Source: Sagittula salina (lineage in GTDB: Bacteria > Pseudomonadota > Alphaproteobacteria > Rhodobacterales > Rhodobacteraceae). From it: a stretch of DNA of 64,000 nucleotides. The position numbers and the translations under genes were made by a program. Below, in pieces: positions 45,172 through 54,421 of the stretch (position 1 is the first letter of the stretch; every line of letters begins with the position of its first letter). The notes beneath the pieces were generated by a model that was given only the letters and a program-made list of their open reading frames with translations, made no database searches and was not told the DNA's origin. The stretch lies in the NCBI RefSeq assembly GCF_017813235.1, contig NZ_JAGISH010000007.1, positions 186,001 to 250,000 on the forward strand, read 5' to 3'.

Positions 45172-46995
45172 ATGGCCTTCATCTTTCAGAGCAGCGACCA
45201 GATCTATGCCGGGTCGAGCTACATCATCGCCAATGGCGATACAGTTTTCGTCACCGACGGCGCGATCATCGCAAACGATGAAACCTATACCCTGCGTTAT
45301 GCGGGCGGGCCGTTGCGCAGCCTGCTGGTGAACTATGGTCAGATCATCGGTCATGCAAATGCGGTGGTCTACATGGGGGCCGCATCGAACGTGCTGGAGA
45401 ACCACGGCCTGATCCGCAACAACGACGACTCGTCGAATATGCGCGGGGCGGTTCTGGTCGCGACTTCGGGTGTACACCGAATCGTCAACAACGCAGAGAT
45501 TACCAGCGCCGGGCGCGTGGTCGACATCAACGGCGCGGTGAACGCGGTGTCGGTGGTTCTGCAGAACCACGGGCTGATGCAAGCGCTTTTCGGACATGAC
45601 GTTCTGCGCGACGGCGACTGGGTGCAAAACGTGACGGTGAAGAACACCGGCACCCTGCGCGGCGGCGAAATGGGTATGTCCGGCACCGGGCGCGGCTGGC
45701 TGGACAACACCGGCCGCATGGAGGTGACGCAGATCGACGGCGCCTCGGCACAGGGTTTCACCATGGTGAACAGCGGTGTGCTGGAGGGGTGGGAATTCTC
45801 CACCCATCTCGACGCCGCCCCCGGAGAGGTCTGGATCCAAGCGTCCGAGACAGCGGATCTGATCCGTAACATGGGCACGATCCGGGGCGATCTGGACGCG
45901 TCGTCGGGCGACGACGCGGTGCATAATTCCGGCACGTGGGTCGGCGACCTGCGGCTCGGGTACGGCAACGACACGGTCTGGGGGTTCGGCGGGACGTTCG
46001 ACGGCAGTATCGATGGCGGTCCCGGTGATGACCGCATCCTGATCCAGAGCGACTCCATCATGGTGATTGGCGGGGCAGGCTCCGACACGCTGCTTGCGCG
46101 TTCCGACGTGCTCGCAGTGTCGGAGGTCGAAACCATCCAACTGCTTGGCGCGGGGAACTTCGCGGTGGCGGGCTCCGACGGGGCCGAGGCAATTACCGGC
46201 AACGTGGGGGCAAATCTGCTGCAGGGCCTTGGCGGGAATGACACGCTGATCGGCGCCGCGGGCGATGACGTGATCCAGAGCGGGGAGGGCAGCGACCTGA
46301 TTTACGGCGGCTCCGGCTGGGACGAGATCGAGGGCGGCGACGGCAACGATACCGCCTCTGGCGGGGCGGGGGCCGACACGCTGCGCGGCGGGGCGGGCAA
46401 CGACGTGCTCGCGGGCGAAGAGGGGAACGACGTGCTCGACGGTGGCGCGGGAAATGACACGCTGAACGGCGGGCTGGGCTGGGACTCGCTCTCTGGCGGG
46501 GCCGGAAACGATTACATGGTCGGATTTCAGGACAACGATTTCCTGGATGGCGGCGACGGATTGGACCGGCTGCTGGGCGGCGACGGCGACGACACGCTGG
46601 TGGGCGGTGCGGGCGACGACATCCTGTCGGGCGATTCGGGCAACGACATGCTGACCGGCGGTACCGGGTTTGACATCCTAATGGGGAAGTCTGGTTTCGA
46701 CACTTTCATGTTTTACAGTCTGGCGGAGATCGACGAGGGCAGGCCCGACCGGATCAAGGATTTTGAACGCGGGGCGGATGTCATCGACGTTTCCGCCATC
46801 GGTGAGGATTCGAGTTTCGACTTCATCGGAACCAGCGCGTTCTCGGCCTCCGGCGGGATGGAGGTGCGTTATATTCTCAATGCCTTCGGCGCGGCCTACC
46901 TCTATTTCGACGCGACGGGGAGTGGGGTTTCGGATGCGGAGCTGATCGTTTTCAACGTGCCGGGCGGGATCGAGGCGTCCGACCTCGTGCTCTGA
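45172..46995 (+). CDS. Secreted beta-helix plus RTX calcium-binding protein
   Basis: 607 residues from ATG at 45172 (GGGGCAG upstream). Residues ~20-280 show a repeated L.NxGxIxG unit (LVNYGQIIG, LENHGLIRN, LQNHGLMQ, VKNTGTLRGG, LDNTGRMEV, MVNSGVLEG, IRNMGTIRG, VHNSGTWVG), as in right-handed beta-helices. Residues ~340-540 are RTX nonapeptides (LGGNDTLIGAAGDDVI, GGAGNDVLAGEEGNDVLDGG). The C-terminus (DTFMFYSLAEIDEGRPDRIKDFERGADVIDVS) resembles serralysin-type C-terminal domains carrying the type I secretion signal. No catalytic motif is seen; probably an adhesin or matrix protein. Confidence 0.85.
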   Translation: MAFIFQSSDQIYAGSSYIIANGDTVFVTDGAIIANDETYTLRYAGGPLRSLLVNYGQIIGHANAVVYMGAASNVLENHGLIRNNDDSSNMRGAVLVATSGVHRIVNNAEITSAGRVVDINGAVNAVSVVLQNHGLMQALFGHDVLRDGDWVQNVTVKNTGTLRGGEMGMSGTGRGWLDNTGRMEVTQIDGASAQGFTMVNSGVLEGWEFSTHLDAAPGEVWIQASETADLIRNMGTIRGDLDASSGDDAVHNSGTWVGDLRLGYGNDTVWGFGGTFDGSIDGGPGDDRILIQSDSIMVIGGAGSDTLLARSDVLAVSEVETIQLLGAGNFAVAGSDGAEAITGNVGANLLQGLGGNDTLIGAAGDDVIQSGEGSDLIYGGSGWDEIEGGDGNDTASGGAGADTLRGGAGNDVLAGEEGNDVLDGGAGNDTLNGGLGWDSLSGGAGNDYMVGFQDNDFLDGGDGLDRLLGGDGDDTLVGGAGDDILSGDSGNDMLTGGTGFDILMGKSGFDTFMFYSLAEIDEGRPDRIKDFERGADVIDVSAIGEDSSFDFIGTSAFSASGGMEVRYILNAFGAAYLYFDATGSGVSDAELIVFNVPGGIEASDLVL

Positions 46996-47078
46996 CGGCG
47001 GCCAATTCGCGCAACCTGTTTACACTGCCGCGTGGCTGACTATTGTCGCGCCACCCGGCGCGCGGCGCGCGCTTCGGG

Positions 47079-47163
47079 GCCCGCGTGGTGGAATGGTAGA
47101 CACAGGAGACTTAAAATCTCCAGGCCTTGTGCCGTGCCGGTTCGAGTCCGGCCGCGGGTACCA
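47079..47163 (+). tRNA. tRNA-Leu (anticodon TAA)
   Basis: Acceptor stem GCCCGCG/CGCGGGT, anticodon loop CTTAAAA with TAA, a long variable arm as in class II tRNAs, T-arm GCCGG-TTCGAGT-CCGGC, and encoded CCA at 47161-47163. Confidence 0.95.
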
Positions 47164-47308
47164 TCGAATGCCGGTCCGCTGGGGCAGGACAGGTCAGGAT
47201 AGGCGCTGGTGGCGAGCGTGCTTCTTCAGAAAACCGATACCGCAAAACGTGGCGACGGGCTGGATCAATGTTGTGGAAGGTAAGTGGACGACGGGCCTTG
47301 CCCGGCAC

Positions 47309-47752
47309 TCAACCCTTCTTGCGCAGCCGGATGACCACCTCGACAGAGGCGATTTCCGACCCTTCGGGGGCCTTGGGCAACTGGGCAAAGACCAACTCCT
47401 CTGACGGAGCGTCGGTCAAATGGCCTTCGCCTTCCCAGTAGAAATGCGGGTGGTCGTGGGTGTTGGTGTCGAAGTAACTGCGCGAGCCGTCGACAGTGAC
47501 TTCCTGCATGAGGCCCGCGTCGCAGAAAGCCTTCAGCGTGTTGTAGACGGTTGCGAGGCTGACCTGTTCGCCCTGCTCCATGGCGGCGGCAAAGAGGCTT
47601 TCGGCGGTGACGTGACGGTTCCTGCCGTCGCCGACCAGAAGGGCCGCCAGTGCCACGCGCTGCCGCGTCGGGCGCAATTCGCTGCGCGCGAGCCAGCTTT
47701 TGCCGCGTTCCATCGCCTCGGTCATCGTGCCGGTAAACCCCTTATCCGCCAT
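47309..47752 (-). CDS. irr: Iron response regulator (Fur family)
   Basis: 147 residues from ATG at 47752; ATG at 47725 is an alternative, as neither has a strong Shine-Dalgarno. Fur fold: RPTRQRVALAALLVGDGRNRHVTAESLF, VSLATVYNTLKAFCDAGLMQEV, and the His-rich NTHDHPHFYWEGEGHL typical of Irr. In alphaproteobacteria Irr accumulates under iron limitation and controls haem and iron genes. It is divergent from fabA with 146 bases between, the usual rhodobacterial neighbourhood. Confidence 0.9.
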   Translation of the reverse strand: MADKGFTGTMTEAMERGKSWLARSELRPTRQRVALAALLVGDGRNRHVTAESLFAAAMEQGEQVSLATVYNTLKAFCDAGLMQEVTVDGSRSYFDTNTHDHPHFYWEGEGHLTDAPSEELVFAQLPKAPEGSEIASVEVVIRLRKKG

Positions 47753-47898
47753 CGATATGCAATATAGGTGCGATCCGGGCATGATTTCAAACCCTTTCGC
47801 TGTGAGCGCGCCCGTGTCGGGGCGCTTGCATGGGGCGGGCGGCGGATGATAGAGGGGGCCGGACTTCGAGGAACGCACCACGAGAGGGGCCCGCAGGC

Positions 47899-48408
47899 AT
47901 GTCCGATTATCCCACCAGCTTCGACAAGGAAGACCTGCTGAAATGCGCGCGCGGCGAATTGTTCGGCCCGGGCAATGCGCAGCTTCCGGCGCCGCCGATG
48001 TTGATGATGGACCGGATCACGGAGATTTCGGGCGAAGGCGGCCAGCATGGCAAGGGCCACGTCGTGGCGGAGTTCGACATCACGCCCGACCTGTGGTTCT
48101 TCGAGTGCCACTTTCCGGGCAACCCGATCATGCCGGGTTGTCTGGGTCTCGACGGGCTGTGGCAGCTGACAGGGTTCAACCTGGGCTGGCGCGGCTGGAA
48201 GGGGCGGGGCTACGCGCTGGGTGTGGGCGAAGTGAAGCTCACCGGCATGGTGCGGCCCGACCGGAAGATGTTGACCTATCGGGTCGATTTCACCAAGGCC
48301 GTCCAGACGCGCCGCCTGACCATGGGCGTGGCCGATGGTATCGTCGAAGCCGATGGCGAGGTCATCTACCAGGTCAAGGACATGAAGGTGGCGCTCAGCG
48401 AGACCTGA
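47899..48408 (+). CDS. fabA: 3-hydroxydecanoyl-ACP dehydratase/isomerase
   Basis: 169 residues from ATG at 47899. Hot-dog fold with the active-site segment [27 protein letters not shown] (catalytic His and Asp). It introduces the cis double bond for unsaturated fatty acid synthesis. Partner fabB, normally adjacent, is 3.2 kb downstream beyond phoX. Confidence 0.95.
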   Translation: MSDYPTSFDKEDLLKCARGELFGPGNAQLPAPPMLMMDRITEISGEGGQHGKGHVVAEFDITPDLWFFECHFPGNPIMPGCLGLDGLWQLTGFNLGWRGWKGRGYALGVGEVKLTGMVRPDRKMLTYRVDFTKAVQTRRLTMGVADGIVEADGEVIYQVKDMKVALSET

Positions 48409-48515
48409 GCCAGACCTGAAGGGGCCCCGGATCGGGTGTCCCACGGTGGGACGTTTGGGAGACCTGGGAATTTCAATGGTTTAAGCCGGACGGATTCAGG
48501 AAGAATTAAGACTTT

Positions 48516-48539
48516 GGAAGGGGCCGGCGGCCCCTTTCC
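48516..48539 (+). terminator. Terminator-like hairpin after fabA
   Basis: GGAAGGGGCC pairs with GGCCCCTTTCC (one G.T pair) around a 3-base loop; the 3' arm is partly T-rich. It would end the fabA transcript before the phoX block. Confidence 0.6.
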
Positions 48540-48865
48540 TCGTTTGAGGCACCGGGGGCTGGGCTGGGGCAGCGGCGCGCCGGGGCCGGGCGGGTGTGGA
48601 TCTTTGGCGGTGCGGCTTTGTCGCGCCGGGGGTGGGCTGCGCGGGTGGGCCGGGAGTATTCGAACCAAGGAGAAGCTGGGGCGGGACATTTTCCGGGGCG
48701 GAGCGGGGGATGGAGGCGCGCTCATCCCGTTTGTTTCGCCTCGCGCCCGGATGCTGCCCGGAGTATTTGAAAAGCGGAAAAACTCGGGGCGTGTGCAATG
48801 TTTCCGCATGCGCTGCAGGCAGTGGCGAGCCAGTGCGGGATCAAGTCCTGCCCGGCGGGGCGGGG

Positions 48866-48897
48866 CGTATAGCGAGGGGGGGGGGGGCGGCTATACG
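48866..48897. repeat. 12-G homopolymer inside a hairpin
   Basis: CGTATAGC (48866-48873) and GCTATACG (48890-48897) flank GA, twelve G residues (48876-48887) and CG. Slippage-prone and possibly a quadruplex-forming loop. Confidence 0.7.
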
Positions 48898-49037
48898 GGG
48901 TGTCCCGCGCCGGTTTTCCGGCAACAGGATTTTCCGGGACACGATTTCCGGTGTCTGGACCTTTGGTGACCGGATTTTCATTGAATTGTGGCGGGGCATC
49001 GGCTTCGATCAAGGGGCTTGCCGGAGGAGGATCCGAG

Positions 49038-49406
49038 ATGCAGAAGTTCCCTTGCACCGCACTATTCATGACAATCGTGGGTTTCGCCGCGCTGCCGGCG
49101 CTGGCGCAGACCGGTGCGGCAGGCGAGTTCACCGTGGTCAACGACACGGATGACAACCTGATCACCGGCTTTTACACCAGCGAGGACGGCGAGACGTTCT
49201 CGGACAACTGGCTGGCCGCGCCGCTCGGCCCCGGCGAGGCTGCCGGCGCCACGTTCCACGCAGACTCCGGCGCCTGCACCCAGTATTTCGTGGTGGGGTG
49301 GGCCGCGGACGACGGCATATCCGAGGTCGAGGACGATGTGACGGAAATCGACATCTGCGACGCCTCGGTTGTCTATCTCGGGGATAACGAGATCAGCTAC
49401 GAGTAG
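49038..49406 (+). CDS. Small secreted hypothetical protein, acidic
   Basis: 122 residues from ATG at 49038 (GGAGGAGG upstream). Signal peptide MQKFPCTALFMTIVGFAALPALA. The mature domain (GEFTVVNDTDDNLITGFYTSEDGETFSDNWL, ACTQYFVVGWAADDGISEVEDDVTEIDICDASVVYLGDNEIS) is acidic with two Cys. The VVNDT...I.GFY start recalls small periplasmic proteins of the argininosuccinate lyase-neighbour type seen in roseobacters, but the family is not certain. Confidence 0.75.
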   Translation: MQKFPCTALFMTIVGFAALPALAQTGAAGEFTVVNDTDDNLITGFYTSEDGETFSDNWLAAPLGPGEAAGATFHADSGACTQYFVVGWAADDGISEVEDDVTEIDICDASVVYLGDNEISYE

Positions 49407-49542
49407 GGCCGTGGCGGCGCGGTGCGCGCCTCACGTCGGGCAGCAGGGGCACGAAGGGGGCCGCCCTGCGCAGTAGGCTGGGGGCAATGACCCGCCGCGC
49501 GATGCGCTGGACAGGCGCGGCGCGAAGGTGCGCGTTACAAAA

Positions 49543-49560
49543 CCGTCATCCAATCGTCAG
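49543..49560 (+). promoter_or_regulatory. Candidate Pho box upstream of phoX
   Basis: CCGTCAT (49543-49549) and TCGTCAG (49554-49560) are two GTCA-type half sites with 11-base periodicity, as in PhoB boxes (CTGTCAT-N4-CTGTCAT). They lie ~80 bases before the phoX start. Phosphate-starvation control of phoX would be expected. Confidence 0.55.
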
Positions 49561-49640
49561 GGTGATGATACGCAGGGGCCTTATCGCGGCGCCACTGGAT
49601 CACGATCCAAGCCAGACAACGCGAGCGATGGAGTGCCGAC

Positions 49641-51524
49641 ATGACCGACAAATCCCTTATTGACCTTTCCTGGGACGATTTCGACGAACACCGCGACCCG
49701 CGCCCGGACAGCAGCGACTTTGATGCGGTTGTCGAGCGTGCGATTTCGCGTCGCGGGTTCCTTGGCGGGGCGCTGGCCTTCGGCTCTGCCGCGTCTGTGT
49801 TTGGCGCGGGCCTGATGTCCTCGACCACCGCGGCGCGGGCCGGGGCGCATGGCGGTTTCGCCTTCAAGCCGATCGGGATCGCCACCGATCACGAGATCCA
49901 CGTCCCCGAGGGCTACCGCCACAAGGTGCTGGTGCGCTGGGGCGACGCGCTGTGGTCCGAGGCGGATGGCGCCTACGGTGACGACGGGCTGGTTCCGGTA
50001 GCGATGTCCGACAAGGTGTTCGGCGAGAACACCGACGGCATGGAACTGTTCGATGTCGACGGCAAGGAGGTGATCGCGGTCAACTCCGAGTATGTGAACC
50101 CGAAGATCAACCTGCCCGAAGCTTCCGAAGGGGTGCCCGCCGACGCCGATCAGGTGACGCTGCTGAAGAATTTCCAGGGGGTCACCGTCATGGAGGTTGC
50201 GAAGGGTGCGAACGGTTACGAAGTGGTCAAGGACAGCCCGCTGAACCGTCGCATCACCCATGAAACCGAGATGACGCTGGCCGGGCCGCTGGCCGGGCAC
50301 GACCTTGTGAAGACGAGTGCCGATCCCGAGGGCCGCACCGTCCGGGGCACGATGAACAACTGCGGGTCGGGCCGGACGCTCTGGGGCACCTATCTGACCT
50401 GCGAAGAAAACTTCAACGGCTACTTCGGCGCCACCGGCGAGATGCCGGAGGGCGAGGGCTATGCCCGCTATGGCATCGGCGGCGAAGGCCGTTACGCCTA
50501 CGAGAAGTTCGACACGCGCTACGATCTGAGCCACGAGCCGAACGAGCCGCACCGCCACGGGTTCGTCACCGAGATCGATCCGGCGGACCCCACGTCGACC
50601 CCGGTGAAGCGCACCGCGCTGGGCAGGTTCAAGCATGAAAACGCCGAAATGGTGCATGCCTCGGACGGGCGCGTGGTGGTCTATCTGGGCGACGACGAGC
50701 GCGGCGAGTTCCTGTACCGCTACGTGTCGACCGACACCTGGGAAGAGGGTCAGGACGGTGGCGCGTTGCTGGACGATGGCACGCTGTACGTGGCGAAGTT
50801 CAACGACGATCAGACCGGCGCGTGGCTGCCGCTGACCCCGGAGACCACCGGGATGGACGCGGCGGAGATCCTCGCCTTTACCCGCTTGGCGGCCTCCGCC
50901 GCGGGGGGCACCACCATGGACCGGCCGGAGTGGGTCGCGGCGAACCCGACAAAGCCCGAGGCCTATGTCGCGCTGACCAACAACAAGAACCGTGGCGTGA
51001 AGCCGAACGCCGGTGGCGACGATACGTCGGTCAACGGGCCGAACCCGCGCGAGACCAACAACTTTGGCCAGATCGCGCGCTGGGTTCCGGAAGGCGGCAA
51101 CCACGCGGCGGACAACTTTGAATGGGATCTGTTCGTCATGGCGGGCAACCCGACGGTCTACGACAACGCCTATGGCGGGTCGGAGAACGTGACCGAGGGC
51201 AATATGTTCAATTCGCCCGACGGGATGGCGTTTTCCTCCGACGGGATGCTGTGGATCCAGACCGACGGCGACGATTCGAACGAGGGCGAATTCGCCGGGC
51301 AGGGCAACAACCAGATGCTGGTGGGCAACCCGCAAACCGGCGAGATCGCGCGGTTCATGACGGTGCCGAACGGCGCCGAGGTCACCGGGCTGTGCTGGTC
51401 ACTCGATGGCAAGACCGCCTTTGTCGGGGTGCAGCATCCCGGCGGGTCCTGGCCGGATGGCGCGGGCAAGCCGCGGTCGTCCATCGTCGCTGTCTGGCGC
51501 GAAGACGGTGCCGTGATCGGCTGA
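49641..51524 (+). CDS. phoX: PhoX-family alkaline phosphatase (DUF839), Tat-exported
   Basis: 627 residues. Twin-arginine signal [22 protein letters not shown] after a ~35-residue N-terminal extension. Family features: [91 protein letters not shown], and the late [23 protein letters not shown]. PhoX enzymes are Ca2+/Fe3+-dependent periplasmic phosphomonoesterases. The gene lies between fabA and fabB. Confidence 0.9.
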   Translation: MTDKSLIDLSWDDFDEHRDPRPDSSDFDAVVERAISRRGFLGGALAFGSAASVFGAGLMSSTTAARAGAHGGFAFKPIGIATDHEIHVPEGYRHKVLVRWGDALWSEADGAYGDDGLVPVAMSDKVFGENTDGMELFDVDGKEVIAVNSEYVNPKINLPEASEGVPADADQVTLLKNFQGVTVMEVAKGANGYEVVKDSPLNRRITHETEMTLAGPLAGHDLVKTSADPEGRTVRGTMNNCGSGRTLWGTYLTCEENFNGYFGATGEMPEGEGYARYGIGGEGRYAYEKFDTRYDLSHEPNEPHRHGFVTEIDPADPTSTPVKRTALGRFKHENAEMVHASDGRVVVYLGDDERGEFLYRYVSTDTWEEGQDGGALLDDGTLYVAKFNDDQTGAWLPLTPETTGMDAAEILAFTRLAASAAGGTTMDRPEWVAANPTKPEAYVALTNNKNRGVKPNAGGDDTSVNGPNPRETNNFGQIARWVPEGGNHAADNFEWDLFVMAGNPTVYDNAYGGSENVTEGNMFNSPDGMAFSSDGMLWIQTDGDDSNEGEFAGQGNNQMLVGNPQTGEIARFMTVPNGAEVTGLCWSLDGKTAFVGVQHPGGSWPDGAGKPRSSIVAVWREDGAVIG

Positions 51525-51670
51525 GGGCGTTTGCGGAAGGATCAGGGCGGCCCCGGAGCGATCCGGGGCCGTCTTTCGTCGCGGGCGGTACGCGCGGACG
51601 GGGCAGCCACACCTTGCGCCATCCCCCTCATCCGGCCTACATAACCCGCAACAAACGCAAGGGAGGCTCT

Positions 51671-52900
51671 ATGCGCCGCGTCGTCGTTACAGGCTTGGGG
51701 GTAGTCTCGAGCATCGGGAACAATGCCGAGGAAGTGCTGGCCTCGCTGAAGGCCGGGAAGTCGGGGATCTCCGCCTCGGAAGAGATGAAGGAACACGGGT
51801 TCCGTAGCCAGGTCTCGGGCCAGCTGAAGATCGACGTGACCGAACACGTCGACAAGCGCACGCTGCGCTTCATGGGGCCGGGAGCAGCCTATGCCCATAT
51901 CGCCATGAGCCAAGCCATCGCGGACGCGGGGCTGGAAGAGGCCGATATCGTCAACCCGCGCACCGGGCTGGTGGCGGGGTCCGGCGGGCCGTCGACCTCG
52001 GCGCTGCTGACGGCGCATCAGGTGGTGTTGAAGTCCGGCGCGACCAAGCGGATCGGCCCCTTCGCCGTGCCGAAGGCGATGTGCTCGACGATCAGCGCGA
52101 ACCTGTCGACGGCGTTCCGCATCAAGGGCATCAACTACTCGATCACCTCGGCCTGCTCGACTTCGCTGCATTGCATCGGCAACGCGGCGGAGCAGATCAT
52201 GCTGGGCAAGCAGGACGTGATGTTCGCCGGCGGCGGCGAGGAGCTGGACTGGACGCTGAGCTGCCTGTTCGACGCCATGGGCGCCATGTCCTCGAAGTAC
52301 AACGACACGCCGGAGAAGGCCTCGCGCGCGTTCGACGCCGGGCGGGACGGTTTCGTGATCTCCGGCGGTGGCGGCATCGTCGTGCTGGAGGAACTGGAGC
52401 ACGCCCGCGCGCGCGGCGCGAAGATCTACGCCGAGGTGACGGGCCTGGGCGCGACCTCCGACGGGGCCGACATGGTGGCGCCCTCGGGCGAGGGCGGCGA
52501 GCGGGCCATGCGGCTGGCGCTGTCGACGCTGCCGGAGGGCCGCAAGGTCAGCTACATCAACGCGCACGGCACCTCGACGCCGGTGGGCGACGTGGGCGAG
52601 ATCGAAGCGGTGCGCCGGGTCTTTGGCGAGGGGGCGACCCCGCCGGTATCCTCCACCAAATCGATGACCGGCCACAGCCAGGGTGCCACCGGCGCGCAGG
52701 AGGCGATCTACTGCCTGCTGGCGCTCCGCGACGACTTCATCATTCCGTCGATCAACGTGGAAACGCTGGACCCCGCGCTGAAACCCGAAGAAATCGCCAC
52801 GCAACTGGTGGAGAACGCCGGGCTCGACTCGGTGATGACCAACTCGTTCGGCTTCGGCGGCACGAACGGGTCGATGGTCCTGTCGAGGTTCGTGGAGTGA
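51671..52900 (+). CDS. fabB: Beta-ketoacyl-ACP synthase I
   Basis: 409 residues from ATG at 51671 (GGGAGG upstream). Catalytic Cys in [12 protein letters not shown], His in [11 protein letters not shown] and His in [13 protein letters not shown]. Elongates cis-3-decenoyl-ACP made by FabA. It sits 5 bases before fabI. It presumably has its own promoter in 51525-51670, since fabA is far upstream. Confidence 0.95.
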   Translation: MRRVVVTGLGVVSSIGNNAEEVLASLKAGKSGISASEEMKEHGFRSQVSGQLKIDVTEHVDKRTLRFMGPGAAYAHIAMSQAIADAGLEEADIVNPRTGLVAGSGGPSTSALLTAHQVVLKSGATKRIGPFAVPKAMCSTISANLSTAFRIKGINYSITSACSTSLHCIGNAAEQIMLGKQDVMFAGGGEELDWTLSCLFDAMGAMSSKYNDTPEKASRAFDAGRDGFVISGGGGIVVLEELEHARARGAKIYAEVTGLGATSDGADMVAPSGEGGERAMRLALSTLPEGRKVSYINAHGTSTPVGDVGEIEAVRRVFGEGATPPVSSTKSMTGHSQGATGAQEAIYCLLALRDDFIIPSINVETLDPALKPEEIATQLVENAGLDSVMTNSFGFGGTNGSMVLSRFVE

Positions 52901-52905
52901 GCGGC

Positions 52906-53691
52906 ATGATGAGTTTGCAGGGCAAGCGCGGGCTTGTCATGGGCGTGGCGAACGAGCGTTCGATCGCCTGGGGCATCGCCAAGGCCTGCGCCGAGGCGGG
53001 GGCGGAGCTGGCCTTCACCTACCAGGGCGAGGCTTTCGGCAAGCGGCTCGAGCCGCTGGCGGCGAGCGTCGGGTCGGATTTCATGGTCGACGTGGACGTG
53101 ACGGACGAGGCCTCGTTGGAGGCGGCCTTCGAGGCGCTCTCGGCGCGCTGGGACCGGCTGGATTTCCTGGTGCACGCCATCGCCTACTCCGACAAGAGCG
53201 AGCTGACGGGGCGAATCCTGAACACCAGCCGTGCGAACTTCAAGAACTCCATGGATATCTCGGTCTACTCCTTCATCGACGTGGCGCGGCGCGCACATCC
53301 GTTGATGACGGAGGGCGGCACCATGCTGACGTTGACCTACATGGGCTCCACCCGGGTGACGCCGAACTACAATGTGATGGGCGTGGCGAAGGCGGCGCTG
53401 GAATCGACGGTGCGCTACCTGGCAAACGACCTCGGACCGGACGGCATCCGGGTGAACGCGATCTCGCCGGGGCCGATGAAGACGCTGGCCGGCGCGGCCA
53501 TCGGCGGCGCGCGCAAGACCTACAAGCACACCGACGTGAACGCGCCGCTGGGCTCGAACGCGACGCTGGAGGCGGTGGGCGGCACGGCGGTCTACCTCGC
53601 ATCCGACGCGGGCGCCTGCACGACCGGGGAAATCGTTCGGGTCGACGGCGGCTACCACGTGCTGGGAATGCCGCAATACGAGAATCTCTGA
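52906..53691 (+). CDS. fabI: Enoyl-ACP reductase (NADH)
   Basis: 261 residues, tandem ATG ATG start. GLVMGVANERSIAWGIAKACAEAGAELAFTY is the FabI nucleotide-binding start; active site YNVMGVAK (Tyr-x6-Lys) in a short-chain-dehydrogenase fold. Last step of fatty acid elongation. A strong hairpin follows the stop. Confidence 0.95.
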   Translation: MMSLQGKRGLVMGVANERSIAWGIAKACAEAGAELAFTYQGEAFGKRLEPLAASVGSDFMVDVDVTDEASLEAAFEALSARWDRLDFLVHAIAYSDKSELTGRILNTSRANFKNSMDISVYSFIDVARRAHPLMTEGGTMLTLTYMGSTRVTPNYNVMGVAKAALESTVRYLANDLGPDGIRVNAISPGPMKTLAGAAIGGARKTYKHTDVNAPLGSNATLEAVGGTAVYLASDAGACTTGEIVRVDGGYHVLGMPQYENL

Positions 53692-53720
53692 GCGGACCGA
53701 CCGTTTGCCGGGAAACTGTC

Positions 53721-53752
53721 ACGGGCCTGCTGTCGTTTCGACGCAGGCCCGT
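53721..53752 (+). terminator. Intrinsic-type terminator after fabI
   Basis: ACGGGCCTGC (53721-53730) pairs perfectly with GCAGGCCCGT (53743-53752), loop of 12, and the stem can extend through GGGAAAC/GTTTCCC past a bulge. TTT lies in the 3' arm extension. Confidence 0.7.
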
Positions 53753-53788
53753 TTCCCATTTGACACCGTGTTTCACGAGCAGGACCCC

Positions 53789-54181
53789 ATGCGGGCAATT
53801 CTGGCCGGTGATGCGCGCCCGGCAAAGCGGGCTGCACAACGGGGGAAGGCGCAACCGACCGGGGCGGCCGGCCCTGCCCGACGCATGGTCGGGCGCGGTG
53901 GGGTTACGGCGATCGGGGCGAGCCTTTCGGCTCTGACGCTGTTTTCGGAGGACGGGCGCCGGTTGCGGGCGGAGTTTCGGGCCGCGTTGCTGGAAACCAT
54001 CGCCACGGAGATGGCTGTGCGGTGCCGAGAGGGCCGGACCGGAGACAGGGTCAATGCCGGGCCAGAGTCAGGGTCTATGGTCCGGCAAAAATCCGGGGAT
54101 ACTGGCGTGCCAGAGGCCGGTCCGGGTGCCCTGATAACGGACGGGCCAATGACCCCCGCACAAGGGGCCGCCGCCCAGTGA
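53789..54181 (+). CDS. Doubtful hypothetical protein
   Basis: 130 residues from ATG at 53789. The middle (TAIGASLSALTLFSEDGRRLRAEFRAALLETIATEMAVRC) looks helical and has coding-like third positions. The ends are low-complexity and the 3' end runs into the 11-bp tandem repeat. No family is recognised; it may be a gene remnant or chance. Confidence 0.22.
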   Translation: MRAILAGDARPAKRAAQRGKAQPTGAAGPARRMVGRGGVTAIGASLSALTLFSEDGRRLRAEFRAALLETIATEMAVRCREGRTGDRVNAGPESGSMVRQKSGDTGVPEAGPGALITDGPMTPAQGAAAQ

Positions 54182-54236
54182 CCGCCCAGTGACCGCCCAG
54201 TGACCGCCCAGTGACCGCCCAGTGACCGCCCAGTGA
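54171..54236. repeat. 11-bp tandem repeat, six copies
   Basis: CCGCCCAGTGA repeated six times without mismatch (starts at 54171, 54182, 54193, 54204, 54215, 54226), followed by a partial CCGCCC. The period is close to one helical turn. The surrounding 53692-54421 region is otherwise without a secure gene. Confidence 0.9.
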
Positions 54237-54421
54237 CCGCCCTGTCGCTCGGCCCTTGCCGGGCGCGGGCGCGAGGGGCAGCCAGATGTCAGAAAGCCGC
54301 GTCGCGAACCGCTGCGTCTGCCCCGGCGGCTGAAGCGGCTGAAAAGGGAGACCAGAGGCGGTACCGCTGACACTATGCCCGCGCCGTGGTAGTCAACGGG
54401 GAACGATCAGGGAGTCCTCTC

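Larger units (their letters stand above)
48409..49037. other. Long intergenic region with repeats and a poly-G hairpin
   Basis: 629 bases without a credible gene. It contains a terminator-like hairpin after fabA (48516-48539), two related repeat-like stretches (GAGTATTCGAACCAAGGAG near 48656 and GAGTATTTGAAAAGCGG near 48761), and a 12-G run inside an 8-bp hairpin (48866-48897). Codon usage in all frames looks non-coding. Confidence 0.5.

Noticed and set aside
48909..48935. TTTTCCGG repeated twice, like the end of the thyA element
   Set aside because: An 8-mer can recur by chance; there is no partner inverted repeat, target duplication or cargo here.
48596..49153. 185-codon frame covering the repeat-rich region after fabA
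   Set aside because: Low-complexity translation crossing a 12-G run and overlapping the secreted protein gene in another frame.
54171..54236. CRISPR array
   Set aside because: The 11-bp units are contiguous without spacers, so this is a simple tandem repeat. No cas genes are present.
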